From: Firmicutes bacterium AF25-13AC
Lineage (GTDB): Bacteria > Bacillota > Clostridia > Lachnospirales > Lachnospiraceae
Direction: 5' to 3'
DNA length: 60,587 nt
Assembly (NCBI GenBank): GCA_003478935.1
Contig: QUFP01000027.1
Coordinates: forward strand, 1-60,587
The notes beneath the pieces were generated by a model. It was not told where the DNA came from, made no database searches, and saw only the letters and a list, made by a program, of their open reading frames with translations. A program made the position numbers and the translations under genes. Each line of letters begins with the position of its first letter. Positions within the stretch are counted from its first letter, which is position 1. Positions 27,338 through 36,268 of this stretch are shown in pieces.

Positions 27338-27355
27338 TAAAAAGTGCGGTATACT
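27327..27355 (+). promoter_or_regulatory. infC-rpmI-rplT promoter
   Basis: TTGACA (27327-27332) and TATACT (27350-27355) with 17-bp spacing overlap the end of trmD. Confidence 0.8.
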
Positions 27356-27542
27356 GCTAGTGTTGTCAATAAACAGGAAAGCAGAGGATTCACTCTCACC
27401 TTAGCGCAAAGGCGTCTCGGGTTGATATTTAAGTTCACATATCGTATTTTGCATATTTGTGTATCTTAATGGTGGATCGTCGCGGTCCATCATTTTTTTG
27501 CGTAAAGCAGTTCACAACATTTTTCGATGGGGGTACAAAACA
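27356..27542 (+). promoter_or_regulatory. structured infC leader (L20-type autoregulatory leader candidate)
   Basis: A leader of about 180 nt has pairing segments and ends with an intrinsic terminator before infC. In Firmicutes this operon is repressed by L20 binding its leader. The position and terminator fit, but the sequence was not matched to a covariance model. Confidence 0.6.
27469..27499 (+). terminator. attenuator terminator in the infC leader
   Basis: The stem ATGGTGGATC / GGTCCATCAT (G-U pairs allowed) with a 5-nt loop is followed by seven T. It lies 43 nt before the infC start codon. Confidence 0.75.
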
Positions 27543-28052
27543 ATTAGCAGTTTAATGATTAATGAGCAGATCCGTGACAAAGAAGTCCGGGTAATTGGTG
27601 AGGAAGGACAGCAGCTTGGAATTATGTCCTCCAGAGATGCCATGAAGCTGGCAAAGGATGCCGGTTTAGATTTGGTAAAGATTGCACCAACGGCTAAGCC
27701 GCCGGTATGCAAGATTGTTGATTATGGCAAGTTCCGTTATGAGCAGGCCAGAAGAGAAAAGGAAGCCAAGAAGAAGCAGAAAGTCATTGAAGTAAAGGAA
27801 CTGAGATTGTCTCCGAACATCGATACAAATGATCTGAATACAAAGGTGAACAATGCGCGAAAGTTCCTGGAAAAGGGCGATAAGGTAAAAGTTACCTTAC
27901 GTTTCCGCGGCAGAGAGATGGCCCATATGGGTGCTTCCAAACATATACTGGATGACTTTGCTGAAAACCTCAAGGATATCGCATCGGTTGAGAAACCGCC
28001 GAAGTTAGAGGGTAAGAGCATGAGTCTGGTATTGGCAAAAAATATCAAGTGA
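27543..28052 (+). CDS. infC: translation initiation factor IF-3
   Basis: IF-3 of about 169 residues, with N-terminal INEQIRDKEVRVIG and C-terminal domain KFLEKGDKVKVTLRFRGREMAH. The likely start is ATT at 27543: GGGGG (27529-27533) is 9 nt upstream of it, whereas the first ATG (27555) is 21 nt away. AUU starts are the known autoregulatory device of infC. It prevents premature 50S joining and checks the start codon. Operon: infC, rpmI, rplT. Confidence 0.93.
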   Translation: MSSLMINEQIRDKEVRVIGEEGQQLGIMSSRDAMKLAKDAGLDLVKIAPTAKPPVCKIVDYGKFRYEQARREKEAKKKQKVIEVKELRLSPNIDTNDLNTKVNNARKFLEKGDKVKVTLRFRGREMAHMGASKHILDDFAENLKDIASVEKPPKLEGKSMSLVLAKNIK

Positions 28053-28071
28053 TTGACAGGAGGAAATTATA

Positions 28072-28268
28072 ATGCCAAAGGTAAAAACAAGCAGAGCAGC
28101 TGCAAAGCGTTTTAAGAAAACAGGTACAGGCGAGTTAAAGAGAATGAAGCATACAAGAGCCATATCTTAACAAAGAAGTCTACTAAGAGAAAGAGAAATC
28201 TTAGAAAGGCTGCTATGACAGATAGTACCAACGTAAAGAACATGAAGAAGATTTTACCTTATTTATAA
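28072..28268 (+). CDS. rpmI: 50S ribosomal protein L35 (frame broken by one missing base)
   Basis: The frame starts [20 protein letters not shown] and stops early at 28170. Adding one G after 28149 restores [22 protein letters not shown] and a stop at 28266-28268. The total is exactly 65 residues, the normal L35 length. L35 is highly conserved and normally present, and its neighbours infC and rplT are intact. A base missing from the assembly is therefore the best explanation. AGGAGG precedes the ATG. Confidence 0.93.
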
Positions 28269-28309
28269 TTTTGTGATTTTATAAGTAAGTTTGGGAAACA
28301 TTTCTGCAC

Positions 28310-28327
28310 AGGATTCGCGAGAATCCT
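28310..28327 (+). other. hairpin with GCGA tetraloop between rpmI and rplT
   Basis: A perfect 7-bp stem AGGATTC/GAATCCT closes a GCGA (GNRA) loop 22 nt before rplT. It is a candidate element for L20 control or RNA processing. Confidence 0.5.
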
Positions 28328-28349
28328 CATCGTTTAGGAGGAGATAGAT

Positions 28350-28706
28350 ATGGCAAGAATTAAAGGCGGTATGAACGCTAAGAGAAAGCACAACAAAGTG
28401 TTAAAGCTGGCAAAGGGTTACAGAGGAGCCAGATCTAAGCAGTATAGAGTAGCAAAGCAGTCTGTTATGAGAGCATTAACAAGCTCTTACGCAGGAAGAA
28501 AGCAGAGAAAGAGACAGTTCAGACAGCTGTGGATCACCCGTATCAACGCAGCAGCTAGAATGAACGGTCTGTCTTACAGCAAGTTTATGTACGGCTTAAA
28601 GAGCGCTGACATCCAGTTAGACAGAAAGATTCTGGCTGATATGGCTGTTAATGATCCAGCTGGATTCGCAAAGCTGGCTGAGACTGCAAAGAGCAAGCTT
28701 GCTTAA
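28350..28706 (+). CDS. rplT: 50S ribosomal protein L20
   Basis: This full-length 118-residue L20 has the conserved [19 protein letters not shown] start and [19 protein letters not shown]. It binds 23S rRNA early in assembly and represses its own operon in Firmicutes. A TTTAGGAGGAG site precedes the ATG, and a strong terminator follows. Confidence 0.98.
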   Translation: MARIKGGMNAKRKHNKVLKLAKGYRGARSKQYRVAKQSVMRALTSSYAGRKQRKRQFRQLWITRINAAARMNGLSYSKFMYGLKSADIQLDRKILADMAVNDPAGFAKLAETAKSKLA

Positions 28707-28746
28707 TTAGCAGTTGATCAAACCGCATATTGTGTATAAAAATTCA

Positions 28747-28771
28747 GGGAGAGCTTTGGCTCTCCCTTTTT
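28747..28771 (+). terminator. terminator of the infC operon
   Basis: GGGAGAG-CTTTGG-CTCTCCC is followed by TTTTT. Confidence 0.88.
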
Positions 28772-28838
28772 GTGATGTTTTTGTGAAAATCACTTACTTT
28801 TCGCTCGTTTTTTTATATTATTTGTGGAATATGAAAGG

Positions 28839-28868
28839 TTGATTTCAAATCCAAAGCTATGATATACT
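28839..28868 (+). promoter_or_regulatory. candidate purL promoter
   Basis: TTGATT (28839-28844) and TATACT (28863-28868) have 18-bp spacing, 66 bp upstream of the purL ATG. The preceding region contains GTGAT/ATCAC arms that could be regulatory. Confidence 0.45.
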
Positions 28869-28882
28869 TCTATTGAATATAC

Positions 28883-28911
28883 TTACAATTCACGCGTTTT
28901 GTGAAGGGTAA
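28883..28911. repeat. possible terminal-only copy of the palindrome-bounded element
   Basis: TTACAATTCACGCGT matches the left end of copy B (TTACAGTTCACGCGT) at 14 of 15 positions. GTGAAGGGTAA matches its right end (GTGAACTGTAA) at 9 of 11. The ends are separated by only a few bases, as if the interior had been deleted. It lies between the promoter and ribosome site of purL. Confidence 0.4.
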
Positions 28912-28933
28912 TTACAAATCAAAGGAGAATGAT

Positions 28934-31900
28934 ATGAGCGTCAGAAGAATCTTCGCGGAGAAGAAGGAACCTTATGCAGTAAAAGCACAGGAGCTTATGG
29001 AAGAGATGAGCAGCTATCTTGACATTCACGATGCCAAGAAGGTGCGTGTGCTGATCCGTTATGATGTTGAAAACCTTTCGGATGAGACTTATGAAAAGAG
29101 TAAGGGAACTATTTTTTCGGAGCCGCCGGTCGATGATCTTTATGAGGGCACCTTCCCTCACGAGAAGGATGATATTATTTTTTCAGTAGAGTATCTTCCG
29201 GGACAGTTTGATCAGAGAGCAGACTCGGCAGAGCAGTGTGTAAAGCTGTTAAAGGAAGATGAACAGCCGATTATCCGTTCAGCAACCACATATGTGATCA
29301 GCGGTGCACTTACAAGTGAGGAAGTTGTTAAGCTGAAGAATCACTGTATTAACCCAGTTGATTCAAGAGAAGCATCGGAGGAAATTCCGCAGACACTGAA
29401 CATGGTACATCCAGAGCCAGAAGATGTAAGAATTCTGGAAGGCTTTTCCAAGATGAATGAGAAGGATCTGAAGGCGCTCTATGATTCCTTTGGTCTTGCT
29501 ATGACCTTTAAGGATTTCCTTCACATCCAGAAGTATTTCCACGATGAGGAAAAGCGTGATCCGTCCATGACTGAAATTCGTGTACTTGATACATACTGGT
29601 CTGATCATTGCCGTCATACAACCTTCCAGACAGAGTTAAAGAACGTTACATTTGAGGAAGGATATTATCGTCCGGTAATCGAGAAGACATACGATGAGTA
29701 TGAGACTGCTCATAAAACATTGTTTGAAGGCAGAAATGACAAATTTATCAGTCTGATGGATCTGGCTCTTATGGGTATGCGTCAGTTGAAGAAGCAGGGA
29801 AAGCTTCAGGATCAGGAAGAAAGTGATGAGATCAATGCATGTTCTATCGTAGTACCTATTAAGGTAGACGGCAAGGAAGAAGAGTGGCTGATCAACTTTA
29901 AGAATGAGACACATAACCATCCTACTGAGATTGAGCCATTTGGAGGCGCTGCAACATGTCTTGGCGGTGCAATCCGTGACCCGCTGTCAGGTCGTACCTA
30001 TGTTTATCAGGCAATGCGTGTGACTGGTGCTGCAGACCCGACACGTCCGCTTTCTGAGACACTTCCTGGAAAACTTCCTCAGAAGAAGCTTGTTCGCACA
30101 GCAGCAGCTGGTTATAGCTCTTATGGAAATCAGATTGGTCTTGCAACTGGTTATGTAAAGGAAATTTATCATCCCAATTATGTGGCAAAGCGTATGGAGA
30201 TCGGTGCTGTTATGGGTGCAGCTCCAAGACGTGCAGTAATCCGTAAAAATTCTGATCCAGGCGATATCATTATTCTTTTAGGCGGACGTACAGGAAGAGA
30301 TGGCTGCGGTGGTGCAACTGGTTCTTCTAAGGCTCATACACAGTCTTCTATCGAAACATGTGGTGCAGAGGTTCAAAAGGGTAATGCACCGACTGAGAGA
30401 AAGTTACAAAGACTGTTCCGTCGTGAGGAAGTCAGCCATCTGATTAAGAAATGTAACGATTTTGGTGCCGGCGGTGTATCTGTAGCAATTGGAGAGCTGG
30501 CAGACGGTCTTGTTGTTGAGCTTGATAAGGTTCCAAAGAAGTATGCAGGTCTTGACGGCACGGAGATTGCGATTTCTGAGTCTCAGGAGCGTATGGCAGT
30601 TGTAGTAGATCCAAAGGATGCAGACCAGTTTTTAGCTTATGCAGCCGAGGAGAATCTGGAAGCAACAAAGGTTGCAGTTGTAAGTGAGGATCCTAGACTT
30701 GTTCTTCGTTGGAGAGGAAAAGAAATTGTTAATATCAGCCGTGCATTCCTTGATACAAACGGTGCTCATCAGGAGACAGATGTTACTGTAAGTATGCCAA
30801 AGAAGGAAGAAAGCTTCTTCGCATCAAAGGAAGTTACTGATGTAAAGGAAAAATGGCTTTCTATGCTTGCTGATTTAAATGTTTGCTCACAGAAGGGTCT
30901 TGTTGAGATGTTCGACAGCTCCATTGGTGCAGGAAGCGTTGTAATGCCGTATGGTGGAAAGAATCAGCTGACTGAGGTTCAGACAATGGTAGCAAAGGTT
31001 CCTGTAGCAAAGGGAAATACTGATGCTGTTACCATGATGAGCTATGGTTTTAATCCATACCTGTCCTCATGGAGTCCATATCATGGTGCTGTTTATGCCG
31101 TAACAGAGTCTATTGCTAAAATTACGGCAGCCGGCGGTGACTACAGTAAGATTCGTATGACATTCCAGGAGTACTTCCGCAGAATGACAGAGGATTCTCA
31201 TACATGGGGACTTCCGTTTGCTTCTTTGCTTGGTGCATATGCAGCACAGATGGGATTTGGTCTTCCGTCAATTGGTGGAAAGGATTCCATGTCAGGAAGT
31301 TTTGATGAGTTAAATGTACCGCCAACACTTGTTTCCTTTGCAGTTGATGTGGCATCTGAAAATGATGTTGTAACACCAGAATTTAAGAAGGCAGGAAATA
31401 AACTTGTTCTGTTTGCTATTGAGAAGGATGAATATGACCTTCCGAACTATGAGCAGGTGAAGAAACTGTACGGTCAGATTCACGAGGCTGTTCGTAATGG
31501 TCAGATCGTATCCTCCTATGCAATTGGCGCAGGCGGTATCGCAGAGGCAGTAAGCAAGATGGCATTTGGTAATGGCCTTGGTGCAGTTATCAATGCACAG
31601 CTTGATAAGAATCTCCTTTTTGCTCCATTATACGGAAATATTCTCGCAGAAGTTCCGGCAGAATGCATCGCAGATTTAGAGGTTCCATGTGAGGTTATTG
31701 GTGAAGTAAGTGCAGAGCCAACCTTCACTTATGGTGAAATTGTAATTTCCATGGATGAGGCTGTAAAGAGTTGGAAGTCTACTCTTGAGAAGGTATTCCC
31801 GTCTGTATCTGGAAAGACACAGCCAAAGGTTGATACAGGTATCTACAAGGCAGATTCAATCTATGTATGCAAGAATAAGGTTGCAAAGCCAAAGGTATTT

Positions 31901-32686
31901 ATTCCAGTATTCCCAGGAACAAACTGTGAGTATGACAGTGCAAAGGCATTTGAACGCGCAGGCGCAGAGGCTATTGTTAAGGTTGTTCGCAACCAGACAG
32001 CAGAAGAAATTCGTGAGTCTGTTGATATCTTTACAAAGGCAATCCGCGAGTCTCAGATTATCATGTTCCCAGGCGGATTCTCAGCAGGTGATGAGCCAGA
32101 TGGTTCTGCAAAGTTCTTTGCAACAGCATTTAGAAACGAGAAGCTCAAAGAAGCAGTTATGGATCTGTTAAACAACAGAGATGGTCTTGTACTTGGTATC
32201 TGCAACGGCTTCCAGACACTTGTAAAGTTAGGACTTGTTCCGTATGGTGAGATTATTGACAGCCAGCTGTCTGATTCTCCGACACTGACAACAAACACCA
32301 TTGGACGTCATGTTTCCAAGATGGCATACTTAAAGGTAGTATCCAATAAGTCTCCATGGCTGGCACAGGCAACACTCGGCGGTGTTTACTGCAACCCGGT
32401 TTCTCACGGCGAGGGACGTTTCGTAGCAAGCAAGGAGTGGCTTGATAAGCTGTTCGCAAACGGACAGGTTGCAACTCAGTATGTTGATTACAATGGCAAT
32501 CTTGCACAGGACGAAGAGTGGAATATGAACGGTTCCTATGCAGCAATCGAAGGTATCACAAGCCCAGATGGACGTGTATATGGAAAGATGGCGCATTCAG
32601 AGCGTATCGGAGATTCTGTAGCAATCAACATCTATGGTGAGCAGGATCTGAAGCTGTTTGAGTCAGGTGTTAAGTACTTTAAGTAA
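28934..32686 (+). CDS. purL: phosphoribosylformylglycinamidine synthase, single-chain (PurL+PurQ)
   Basis: This 1250-residue single-polypeptide FGAM synthase is of the clostridial large type. The synthase half includes ETHNHPTEIEPFGGAATCLGG near residue 325. The C-terminal glutaminase domain begins near residue 980 (KVFIPVFPGTNCEYDSAKAFERAG), has the nucleophile Cys in GICNGFQTL and His/Glu in VSHGEGRF. It catalyses the fourth step of purine synthesis using ATP and glutamine. ATG 28934 follows AAAGGAG. It stands alone between two terminators; no other pur gene is adjacent. Confidence 0.96.
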   Translation: MSVRRIFAEKKEPYAVKAQELMEEMSSYLDIHDAKKVRVLIRYDVENLSDETYEKSKGTIFSEPPVDDLYEGTFPHEKDDIIFSVEYLPGQFDQRADSAEQCVKLLKEDEQPIIRSATTYVISGALTSEEVVKLKNHCINPVDSREASEEIPQTLNMVHPEPEDVRILEGFSKMNEKDLKALYDSFGLAMTFKDFLHIQKYFHDEEKRDPSMTEIRVLDTYWSDHCRHTTFQTELKNVTFEEGYYRPVIEKTYDEYETAHKTLFEGRNDKFISLMDLALMGMRQLKKQGKLQDQEESDEINACSIVVPIKVDGKEEEWLINFKNETHNHPTEIEPFGGAATCLGGAIRDPLSGRTYVYQAMRVTGAADPTRPLSETLPGKLPQKKLVRTAAAGYSSYGNQIGLATGYVKEIYHPNYVAKRMEIGAVMGAAPRRAVIRKNSDPGDIIILLGGRTGRDGCGGATGSSKAHTQSSIETCGAEVQKGNAPTERKLQRLFRREEVSHLIKKCNDFGAGGVSVAIGELADGLVVELDKVPKKYAGLDGTEIAISESQERMAVVVDPKDADQFLAYAAEENLEATKVAVVSEDPRLVLRWRGKEIVNISRAFLDTNGAHQETDVTVSMPKKEESFFASKEVTDVKEKWLSMLADLNVCSQKGLVEMFDSSIGAGSVVMPYGGKNQLTEVQTMVAKVPVAKGNTDAVTMMSYGFNPYLSSWSPYHGAVYAVTESIAKITAAGGDYSKIRMTFQEYFRRMTEDSHTWGLPFASLLGAYAAQMGFGLPSIGGKDSMSGSFDELNVPPTLVSFAVDVASENDVVTPEFKKAGNKLVLFAIEKDEYDLPNYEQVKKLYGQIHEAVRNGQIVSSYAIGAGGIAEAVSKMAFGNGLGAVINAQLDKNLLFAPLYGNILAEVPAECIADLEVPCEVIGEVSAEPTFTYGEIVISMDEAVKSWKSTLEKVFPSVSGKTQPKVDTGIYKADSIYVCKNKVAKPKVFIPVFPGTNCEYDSAKAFERAGAEAIVKVVRNQTAEEIRESVDIFTKAIRESQIIMFPGGFSAGDEPDGSAKFFATAFRNEKLKEAVMDLLNNRDGLVLGICNGFQTLVKLGLVPYGEIIDSQLSDSPTLTTNTIGRHVSKMAYLKVVSNKSPWLAQATLGGVYCNPVSHGEGRFVASKEWLDKLFANGQVATQYVDYNGNLAQDEEWNMNGSYAAIEGITSPDGRVYGKMAHSERIGDSVAINIYGEQDLKLFESGVKYFK

Positions 32687-32710
32687 TTTTGGCGGCTTTA
32701 TTAAAAGCAT

Positions 32711-32747
32711 AAAAAACGGTCATACCCAAAATGGTATGGCCGTTTTC
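32711..32747. terminator. bidirectional terminator between purL and the PBP gene
   Basis: AACGGTCATACC-CAAAAT-GGTATGGCCGTT is flanked by A-rich and T-rich ends and serves the two convergent genes. Confidence 0.85.
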
Positions 32748-32803
32748 ATATGTTTAAAGCAAATAGGCGCCGACAAAAACTTCACCGGAGCCCGCTTGTA
32801 AAC

Positions 32804-35377
32804 TTACCGGGTAGAATCTCCCGTATGAATGTCGCAGCTTTGAAGGTTCGATGGTGCCAGATAATCTGAGTCTGTCGTAGTGCCGCTTGAAAGATCACTG
32901 TCATCGATATGAAGATAAACGCGCTGCACGACTGAATCATCGGGGCAGTATTTTGTTGCACTTTTGCCTGATTCTGTGCAGATACGAAGTGCATAGTGGC
33001 GGTCACAATAGCTTGTTGGTGCTGTGCCAGGTGCAAAATATTCTGTGTATACAGAAGCGTTGCTTGAACTGCTGTTGCATACGCCATCAACTGCGAGAAG
33101 GCCTGACTTGCTGCAGATCTTTGCAGATTCTAATTCATCTGTAAAGACGAAATCTTTGTTATCAAGATCAGTATGAATGCGAGCCATAATTTTCCGCCAT
33201 ATTGTTTTGTGGTATTCAGTTCCGGTTGAAAGTACCTTTGAGTCATCATATCCAGACCATATGCCGCAGGTGTAGTAAGGAGAGTAGCCTATGAACCATA
33301 CGTCGCTTCCGCTTGTCGTTGTTCCGGACTTTCCGGCAAGTGTCATTGAATCAACTTGACAAAGTTTACCGGTTGGCGTGATTCCATATTGATAGTAATA
33401 AGAGGAATCAGATGAAATTACATCCTCCATTGCGCTTGTTAAAAGAGCAGCAGAGGAACTTTTGATAATTCTTGTCTGAGAAGGAACACTTTCAAGAAGA
33501 ATATTACCCTGGCGGTCTAAAACCTTTGTGTAGTAGGTTGGCTTTTGGTAAATTCCATCATTAGCAATTGAAGCAAATGCTGCAGTAAGCATTTCGTTTG
33601 TGACAGTATATGATGAATTTGTGTTGGCAAGAGAAAAAGAAATTTCCTGCCCGGAAGCATCGCCTAAACCAAAAAGCTCTAGATAATCATAAGCAGTAGA
33701 ATCAGATACAAGAGAAGTCAGGCACCTAGCACCAATGACATTCATGGAATATGTGATAGCCTGACGTATATTGTTGTAGCCAAGATACGGATTTCCCCAC
33801 CAGTTTAAGACCTGCTGATTTCCGGATGAATAAGGAGCGTCATAATATGTGGAGGCAAGAGTGGCACCACACGAGTCGATAGCAGGTGCAAATGTGCTGA
33901 TTATCATTGAAGCAGAACCTGGCTGCCTGTGGCAGTGCAGAGCACGATTTAAAGTGAGGCTTCCTTCTTTTTCACCGCGGCCGCCGGATATGGCAGCAAC
34001 ATGACCATTTGACTGATTCATGACAACGACAGATTCCTGCGGTTCAAGAATAGGAGTAATGGTTTCGTTTGTAACTGAGTCACCAGAAATAAGCAGTGAT
34101 GCTTTAAATTCACGGACAGAGCGATAAATATCTTCTTTTGAAGCATAAATATTTGCAAACGTTGCCTGTTTTTTTTCTGACTGAAAATAGTTTATCAGAT
34201 CATTTTCTGTATAGGTGCTTTCAGAACCGTCTGCATGGCATACAGTAAGCGCATAATTAAGTGAATATTCTAAAAGCCTGCTTCCTGTTGAAGAGATGTA
34301 ATTGTCAGCATTGTTGATCTCTTCATCGACAATAGCCTGAATGGACGGATCCATTGTTGAATAAATCTGCAGGCCGCCGCTGTAGAGAAGTTTATAAGAT
34401 TGTGAGGCAGAATAGCCAAGCTTTGACTGCAGATCATCACAAACTTGATTATATACAGCATCTGTAAAATAAGAAAAGACCGTACTGCCTGAAGTGGCAT
34501 TGTCAACTGTCTGAATGCGGCTGTACACATCATCATCAAGTGCATCGTTTTTCTGATCATAAGTGATAAAATTTTGCTCATACATTTTTTCAAGAACGAT
34601 CTTTCGGCGCACTGCATTTTCCTTTGGATGTGTAAGCGGATTATAGCGTGATGGGTTTGATGTGGTGGCAGCCAAAACAGTGCATTCAGATAATGTTAAT
34701 TCCCATACATTTTTGCCAAAATAGCGGTGAGCAGCTGTCTGTACACCAAGACAGTTGCCGCCAAGATTAATTGTATTAAGATAGTATTCAAGAATAGTTT
34801 CTTTGCTGTCTAGCTGATCTTCTAATTTTACTGCAAGAAATTGTTCCTGAATTTTGCGGCGCAGTTTGTCAGCCATGCTTGTCTCGTAGCCGCCCTGCAG
34901 CACATTATTTTTAATGAGCTGCTGGGTGATTGTGCTGGCACCTTCAGAAAATCGTCCACTTGTAATACCGACATAAGCAGCACGCAAAATTCCTTTTAAA
35001 TCAATTCCGTTATGTTCATAAAAGCGGCTGTCCTCAATTGCGATAAAAGCGTTTACAAGATCATCAGGAAGCTGGTCAAAGCTGACTTCTTCGCGGTTGC
35101 TGCCTTCCATGACAAGTGTCTGCATTAGATTGCCGTCTGCGTCGTAAATTTGAGAAGCATATCCTTGTGGCTGTACATCAAGTATATCGAGAGAGGGAGC
35201 GGCATCAATTGCTCCGCGGACAAATCCAATTCCGATAGCAAAGCCGGCGAAGCAAAGAATTAGAAACATTGCCAGTGCTATTTTTAAAAGAAAAATAAGA
35301 TGGTGTCGTCTGGCCTGCCTTGATGTATCAAGAAGACCTGACAGCTCCTTTTTAATTGTATCATTATTAAAAATCAT
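32804..35377 (-). CDS. class A penicillin-binding protein (PBP1A-like), catalytic Lys of SxxK missing
   Basis: This protein of about 857 residues has one N-terminal membrane segment (about residues 30-55). A GT51 glycosyltransferase domain follows with EDSRFYEHNG, GASTITQQLIKN and YYLNTINLGG. A transpeptidase domain follows with SMN (SxN) and KSGTTT (KTG-like). The active-site motif, normally SxxK in RQPGSxFK, reads RQPGSASM: Ser near residue 488 is present, but the Lys is Met (codon ATG at 33905-33907 on the minus strand). One base change (AAG to ATG) would explain it. As written, the glycosyltransferase should work and the transpeptidase probably would not. ATG 35377 is preferred over the upstream ATG for a GGAAAGG site. 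Confidence 0.9.
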   Translation of the reverse strand: MIFNNDTIKKELSGLLDTSRQARRHHLIFLLKIALAMFLILCFAGFAIGIGFVRGAIDAAPSLDILDVQPQGYASQIYDADGNLMQTLVMEGSNREEVSFDQLPDDLVNAFIAIEDSRFYEHNGIDLKGILRAAYVGITSGRFSEGASTITQQLIKNNVLQGGYETSMADKLRRKIQEQFLAVKLEDQLDSKETILEYYLNTINLGGNCLGVQTAAHRYFGKNVWELTLSECTVLAATTSNPSRYNPLTHPKENAVRRKIVLEKMYEQNFITYDQKNDALDDDVYSRIQTVDNATSGSTVFSYFTDAVYNQVCDDLQSKLGYSASQSYKLLYSGGLQIYSTMDPSIQAIVDEEINNADNYISSTGSRLLEYSLNYALTVCHADGSESTYTENDLINYFQSEKKQATFANIYASKEDIYRSVREFKASLLISGDSVTNETITPILEPQESVVVMNQSNGHVAAISGGRGEKEGSLTLNRALHCHRQPGSASMIISTFAPAIDSCGATLASTYYDAPYSSGNQQVLNWWGNPYLGYNNIRQAITYSMNVIGARCLTSLVSDSTAYDYLELFGLGDASGQEISFSLANTNSSYTVTNEMLTAAFASIANDGIYQKPTYYTKVLDRQGNILLESVPSQTRIIKSSSAALLTSAMEDVISSDSSYYYQYGITPTGKLCQVDSMTLAGKSGTTTSGSDVWFIGYSPYYTCGIWSGYDDSKVLSTGTEYHKTIWRKIMARIHTDLDNKDFVFTDELESAKICSKSGLLAVDGVCNSSSSNASVYTEYFAPGTAPTSYCDRHYALRICTESGKSATKYCPDDSVVQRVYLHIDDSDLSSGTTTDSDYLAPSNLQSCDIHTGDSTR

Positions 35378-35605
35378 AAAGATCAGTGCCTTTCCGTCAA
35401 ATTCATGCATAAACGATTTCTAAGCATGGACTGACATTTATTCTTTAGTATATCAAAAAATAGAGAAAAATACCAGAAAAAAAGCAAACCTTTACAGAAG
35501 CTGCAAAATAAGATACACTAGCTACAAAGCATTTTGCAGCAGAGAAAAATAAGAAAATGCTTTTAATATATGGAAATAAAAGTATAAAGGAATAAGGTGA
35601 ATAAA

Positions 35606-36268
35606 ATGTCAGAGGCATACAAGACAGTTTATATTGGAGATACAGCAGAAATTGTAGAGAAAAAATCACGGTTTATTGCAAACTTAGAGCATGTGGAATC
35701 AGAGGAGGAGGCGCTTGCCTATATTGAAATGATCCGCAAAAAATATTGGGATGCAAGACATAATTGCTATGCGTACTGTATCGGAAAAAAAAAGGAGCTA
35801 AAGCGCTGCAGTGATGACGGTGAACCTTCACAGACAGCAGGCAAGCCAATGCTTGATGTGCTGGTGGGGGCAGGTCTTTGCGACACGGTTGTCGTTGTCA
35901 CGCGCTATTTTGGAGGTACTCTTTTGGGGACGGGCGGTCTGGTGCGCGCTTATACGGCTGCGGCAAAGGCTGGTGTTGAAGCAAGTGAGGTTATTGAAAA
36001 AATTCCAGCTGTACAGTTTTTAGTAAAGGTAACATATAACCAGATTGGAATGCTTCTTTACTTGCTAGGACAGCGAGGATACAGCCAATTAGACAGCGAA
36101 TATGCAGAGGATGTAAGCGTGCGCTTTCTTGTACCTCTTACAGAACGCACATCTATGGAAAAGCAGCTTCTTGAGAGCTTTCAGGGCAGTGCTAAGACAG
36201 AGATCGAAGATTATGGGTACTACGCTAAGAATGGAAAAGAATTTCTGTTGTTTGAGGAGGAAGTGTAA
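35606..36268 (+). CDS. YigZ/IMPACT family protein
   Basis: This 220-residue protein has an N-terminal IMPACT domain (KKSRFIANLEHVESEEEA, RKKYWDARHNCYAY, CSDDGEPSQTAGKPML, VTRYFGGTLLGTGGLVRAY) and a C-terminal DUF1949-type domain. It is widespread and conserved; its molecular role is uncertain, with links to translation or proline metabolism suggested in other bacteria. ATG 35606 lies after AAGGTG. The stop overlaps the ATG of the LytTR regulator (TAATG). Confidence 0.92.
   Translation: MSEAYKTVYIGDTAEIVEKKSRFIANLEHVESEEEALAYIEMIRKKYWDARHNCYAYCIGKKKELKRCSDDGEPSQTAGKPMLDVLVGAGLCDTVVVVTRYFGGTLLGTGGLVRAYTAAAKAGVEASEVIEKIPAVQFLVKVTYNQIGMLLYLLGQRGYSQLDSEYAEDVSVRFLVPLTERTSMEKQLLESFQGSAKTEIEDYGYYAKNGKEFLLFEEEV

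Noticed and set aside
28072..28268. Programmed frameshift in rpmI
   Set aside because: No slippery heptamer or stimulatory structure is visible, and the same net -1 defect occurs at unrelated genes throughout the window.
28787..28812. A third copy of the 53-bp operator block before purL
   Set aside because: Only a short TTGTGAAAATCAC-like stretch resembles it; the GTGT/ACAC palindrome and flanks are missing.
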